Source: Stramenopiles sp. TOSAG23-3
Lineage: Eukaryota; Sar
Assembly: GCA_900128585.1 (NCBI GenBank)
Contig: LT642312.1
Location: forward strand, 5,082 to 23,960
Direction: 5' to 3'
DNA length: 18,879 bases
Shown: piece after piece, positions 18,401-18,879 of the stretch
Numbering within the stretch: position 1 is the first letter of the stretch
How the letters are laid out: each line of letters starts with the position of its first letter
Notes under the pieces: model-generated
Told to the model about the DNA's origin: nothing
Seen by the model: only the letters and a program-made list of their open reading frames with translations
Databases searched by the model: none
Program-made: the position numbers and the translations under genes

Positions 18401-18879
18401 GTCATCGTCGTCTTCTTCTTCTTCTTCGACTACTTCTTCATAATCGTCGTCATCATCGTCATCCCCGGCGTTTTCTTCCAATACATATTCTTCTTCCGAT
18501 TCCTGCTCTGAACTTTCGTCTTCTGATTGCTCTTCTTCTGATTCCTGTTCTGAACTTTCCTCTTCGCTCTCTTTTGTCGAACGTTGTTGCGCTACTCTTC
18601 GGCGGAGTTTACTTCTCTGCACAACTCGACGCCGTTTAGCCAGCACCTTTTTTCGAGATTTAAAAAGTATCTCTTCGTCTTTTACTTTTTGATCCCAATC
18701 TTCTGCGGGAAATACCTCGTGGGATCCACCTTTTCGAAAACGCACTTTATAACCACAGGGTATGTTTGCTCTTCCATCCCAATTTTTTGCACACCCACGG
18801 CAATCACAAGACGGCGATTCACCTGGTAAGTTCATTACTTGAGCCTCATACCAGCCATCGCTGTCGTACTCTATACGAA
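12488..18879 (-). CDS. DNMT5: DNMT5: cytosine-5 DNA methyltransferase fused to SNF2 ATPase (5' end cut by window edge)
   Basis: Numbered from the ATG at 18835 (2115 aa). The methyltransferase spans about 275-825: motif I TACSGTDAP (281-289), motif II SCEIEPF (315-321), motif IV GTVCKDFS with catalytic Cys371, motif VI FENV (413-416), motif VIII QVRQRKYMF (569-577), and motifs IX-X with LAGNAMS (806-812). A Cys-rich zinc finger follows (894-931: CxC, CxxC, CxxCC, CH), then about 550 residues I cannot assign. The SNF2 ATPase has Walker A DVMGGGKT (1528-1535), motif Ia (1573-1588), DECHE (1734-1738), GLTGTP (1787-1792), motif V (2029-2040) and QQAIGRVFRSGQ (2063-2074). In characterised species DNMT5 is an ATP-dependent CpG maintenance methyltransferase acting in the nucleus. 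The N-terminal part has basic, acidic and poly-Lys (157-164) stretches. Upstream of the ATG the frame stays open for 14 codons to the window end, so the true start is probably outside. TGA stop. Confidence 0.95.
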   Translation of the reverse strand, partial: RIEYDSDGWYEAQVMNLPGESPSCDCRGCAKNWDGRANIPCGYKVRFRKGGSHEVFPAEDWDQKVKDEEILFKSRKKVLAKRRRVVQRSKLRRRVAQQRSTKESEEESSEQESEEEQSEDESSEQESEEEYVLEENAGDDDDDDDYEEVVEEEEEDDDDDSEYEEEEENRKKKKKKKKAPRNNDRAGADASTSARTVSEETRKYVRKRKDKETSEATKKRNIRMKAREKWIATQRGTTDVAKGKGGKKFFDPCLMEGDINLAPVEVLKKQAVKMLPLIKNALKHGDFPAPLRLQTACSGTDAPAIACQMFSEMYEQLDGFDLNVKHVMSCEIEPFKQAYLARNFEGVKLFADVADLANESREAPTAFGGKAKVPDGDLFVAGTVCKDFSGLRTSNKKDHLENKGKSGETFCAVINFLYQRKPKFAIFENVLGAPWLQMQHYIEGRLPLWGMLLKASAGKKGGTTADDDGDDADDEGDNGIQLKEEIFFKVIDGKWTVDELEIKCKLGVRLGAVVNGYAKGYEEQKRFPLKPRHLRPEGTVVGLTGLADILELNIAEDEITFETPVQYRCRFEKVVTNHYGLPQVRQRKYMFVYKPEEFEEEFAGQDIGELWVELMEILQDPVVYSLTSFLPKSTDARVRRFREVLRGPVGAKTKHAKARANNYALGISKNWNYATQVRSGKGKYGKQKKYMLNADARPWTNWGKDGKMSHIMYNAWPELLDMCEQRKRDMLDIFAGASANLMPPRDALHNGFFWDISQNVHMASLKSATPGIAGCLTPGGWSFLPHLGRTLTGTEKLLFQGIPVDRLQLGQESEVQLSDLAGNAMSLTVVSAAMLATLCVKQFARERKSNPEYNVPEPVEQQFAVRSIADVPVSDENEHSAVNKGKLKIMARNLAKLSNEALHSSILCVCETSGGKSEEAIFWCKDCNLSICRSCCNTQVDLSCHRIEPLEGMYMDPIEFEQKLWSFVEPALMFERSLQESEDESSGKSEKYIFMLKAIERERTRWKCVYVARNADGKPIADLRIFVGALKFGSRECGVKGLIRPFPSNKRGVLDLKWRFTVSSTNGASDIVWERRVESDTEVNIKSVSGERTPSYRVQMGVYKENKNFDQKKPGKDWKLYTEWPNQVDLFKPSRENKGAYTRVSCRGVAAQNILYNSENGNSIYMRPNVDLTGEDDIVLAGSPSYLDTDEVKMVFKGLRWDDVLNPRRQGILLPAQMPTQIVWEKEPGVVFLALSSTIEVVAGKEEDNTELGNDVLVATIKGLSSNQTQYISQPTLEALKRKNRRGRAMNKIPKHLSLRLDRVGQTSAMTEKRFSSLLNPSLLRFGSKQKSNDLFGDSDKNLKNFSAAETWGFDTAQIPPRPRRTWRVHKRAKGKFYYEPIYDTNESNAFEEALGNRPTPWQVQASDSEMKIIAKPSVVAHRATAALLQGRYGEDIVRPGGDFHVQWKLTQPDKSIHNVPSSFVIPTSEEYSEARDPTMWNKNLPLYPRQQRALGRMQEIESEMVRFCEEERREFGLPGVGWRLEAKASLVKTMFGGVLGDVMGGGKTATTIALIAHSRAAAEKRRTLHENKNANKLGTSNYSQASLVLVPDNLIGSWEDEIKKFTGSALKVFKIEDSKSLTKITKKDLCQADIVLCSMEILCKNKAGNVPSYIDNLRRQSGHSALPDKVPMHLGQKATESLVGVWIPGHPAEPYAGTKGNQEKRNISAYFTEHYKAAIESLRRKPIPMSARCIPVEYFEWERVVFDECHEATCPGVGEVGEEDAKVSSHKGPLAAREIMGVASVNLKDRPLLCRKGIWGLTGTPMLSTVERTTELASMCGGSLVCGASKHWRNMERASGRDMFLGDLDSSFFASGAYRLRCFEHAQKFITTAVQRNRTTEYKGTKKDDISFVRMSKRTERTVGEIRKELEADTDLSDNSLSLSLADSKPVIWRKLLRALGTDEDRGTALVQLALRIHAQDKTTKIVVFAPLDCGAFDVAKKSLQQSLNKGINPPGESKLNYDYIDNKKSAEERRAIIRRFSNPDACDSDKRNPRVLLLPFSHAAGHNFQYVSRDAILFAPLWLSSDLVEAIAKEQQAIGRVFRSGQKRKVNIHRFILKPRKGETETVEKVIYAQNNLAANIEAACST
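18344..18574 (-). repeat. Acidic and lysine low-complexity tract in DNMT5 (GAA/GAC trinucleotide-rich)
   Basis: Residues 88-164 are almost entirely Glu, Asp and Ser, then end in eight Lys. On the plus strand this appears as long TTC/GTC trinucleotide runs. Within it lies an imperfect 14-residue (42-bp) tandem duplication, ESSEQESEEE followed by four variable residues, with copies beginning near 18498 and 18540 on the plus strand. The acidic Ser-rich units look like CK2 target sites, and the Lys run like a nuclear localisation signal. The length of such a tract is likely to vary between strains. Confidence 0.8.
18695..18879 (-). other. Tudor-like module at the visible N-terminus of DNMT5, cut by the window edge
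   Basis: The open frame upstream of the ATG encodes RIEYDSDGWYEAQV, and residues 29-47 encode YKVRFRKGGSHEVFPAEDW. Together they give the strand pattern of Tudor-type barrels (Y-D-x-DGWYEA-V, then Y-x-VRF-x-x-G-x-x-E-x-F-x-x-x-DW). A Cys-containing loop (C10, C12, C15, C27) lies between the two halves. The match is by eye. If correct, translation starts upstream of the window. Confidence 0.45.

Noticed and set aside
18154-18639. Plus-strand frame of 161 residues opposite the DNMT5 N-terminus
   Set aside because: Its Ser/Leu/His-rich content comes from the complement of the GAA/GAC acidic tract.
12488-18879. Separate methyltransferase and helicase genes
   Set aside because: The frame is continuous across both with no stop, and this fusion is the hallmark of DNMT5.
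1-18879. tRNA, rRNA, CRISPR arrays, transposons, viral genes
   Set aside because: No cloverleaf, direct spacer array, transposase or integrase motif, terminal inverted repeat pair or viral hallmark gene was seen in the gaps or coding regions.

Overview
The window is nuclear DNA of a unicellular eukaryote. It carries four long, apparently intronless genes, all on the minus strand and arranged head to tail, with visibly AT-rich gaps of roughly 445 to 845 bp. The gene content points to a flagellated or centriole-bearing protist, most likely a microalga. DNMT5-type methyltransferases are reported from stramenopile algae, haptophytes, prasinophytes and some fungi, while a CM1-motif protein and a CCDC57-like protein belong to centrosome or basal-body biology. 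A stramenopile alga is my best guess, but the sequence alone does not fix the lineage.

Layout, left to right, all genes minus strand. (1) 148-3244: a coiled-coil protein whose N-terminal block resembles CCDC57. It is split into two reading frames exactly at a run of nine G (C on the coding strand) at 1412-1420, and one base fewer there would give a 1031-residue protein. (2) 3768-8336: a 1522-residue single-module NRPS-like enzyme. It has an adenylation domain, a carrier domain, then three repeats of a transmembrane pair plus a left-handed beta-helix (LbH) soluble domain, with no condensation or thioesterase domain. This is the architecture of bacterial epsilon-poly-L-lysine synthetase (Pls), and the substrate pocket read by eye looks suited to a basic amino acid. 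(3) 9182-12043: a 953-residue coiled-coil protein with a clear N-terminal CM1 motif (centrosomin / CDK5RAP2 / Spc110 type), a predicted recruiter of gamma-tubulin complexes. (4) 12488-18879: DNMT5, a cytosine-5 DNA methyltransferase fused through a Cys-rich zinc-finger region to an SNF2 ATPase. Its reading frame is still open at the right edge, so the N-terminus is cut, and the visible N-terminal part looks like a Tudor-type module.

The genes do not form an obvious pathway. Two (1 and 3) plausibly act at centrioles or the centrosome, one (4) maintains CpG methylation, and one (2) is a membrane-bound synthetase of a presumed poly-amino acid. The most novel item is the Pls-like synthetase in a eukaryote. 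The most practical item is the homopolymer frameshift in gene 1. I see no tRNA, rRNA, CRISPR array or mobile element. The long plus-strand open frames are antisense shadows of the four genes.
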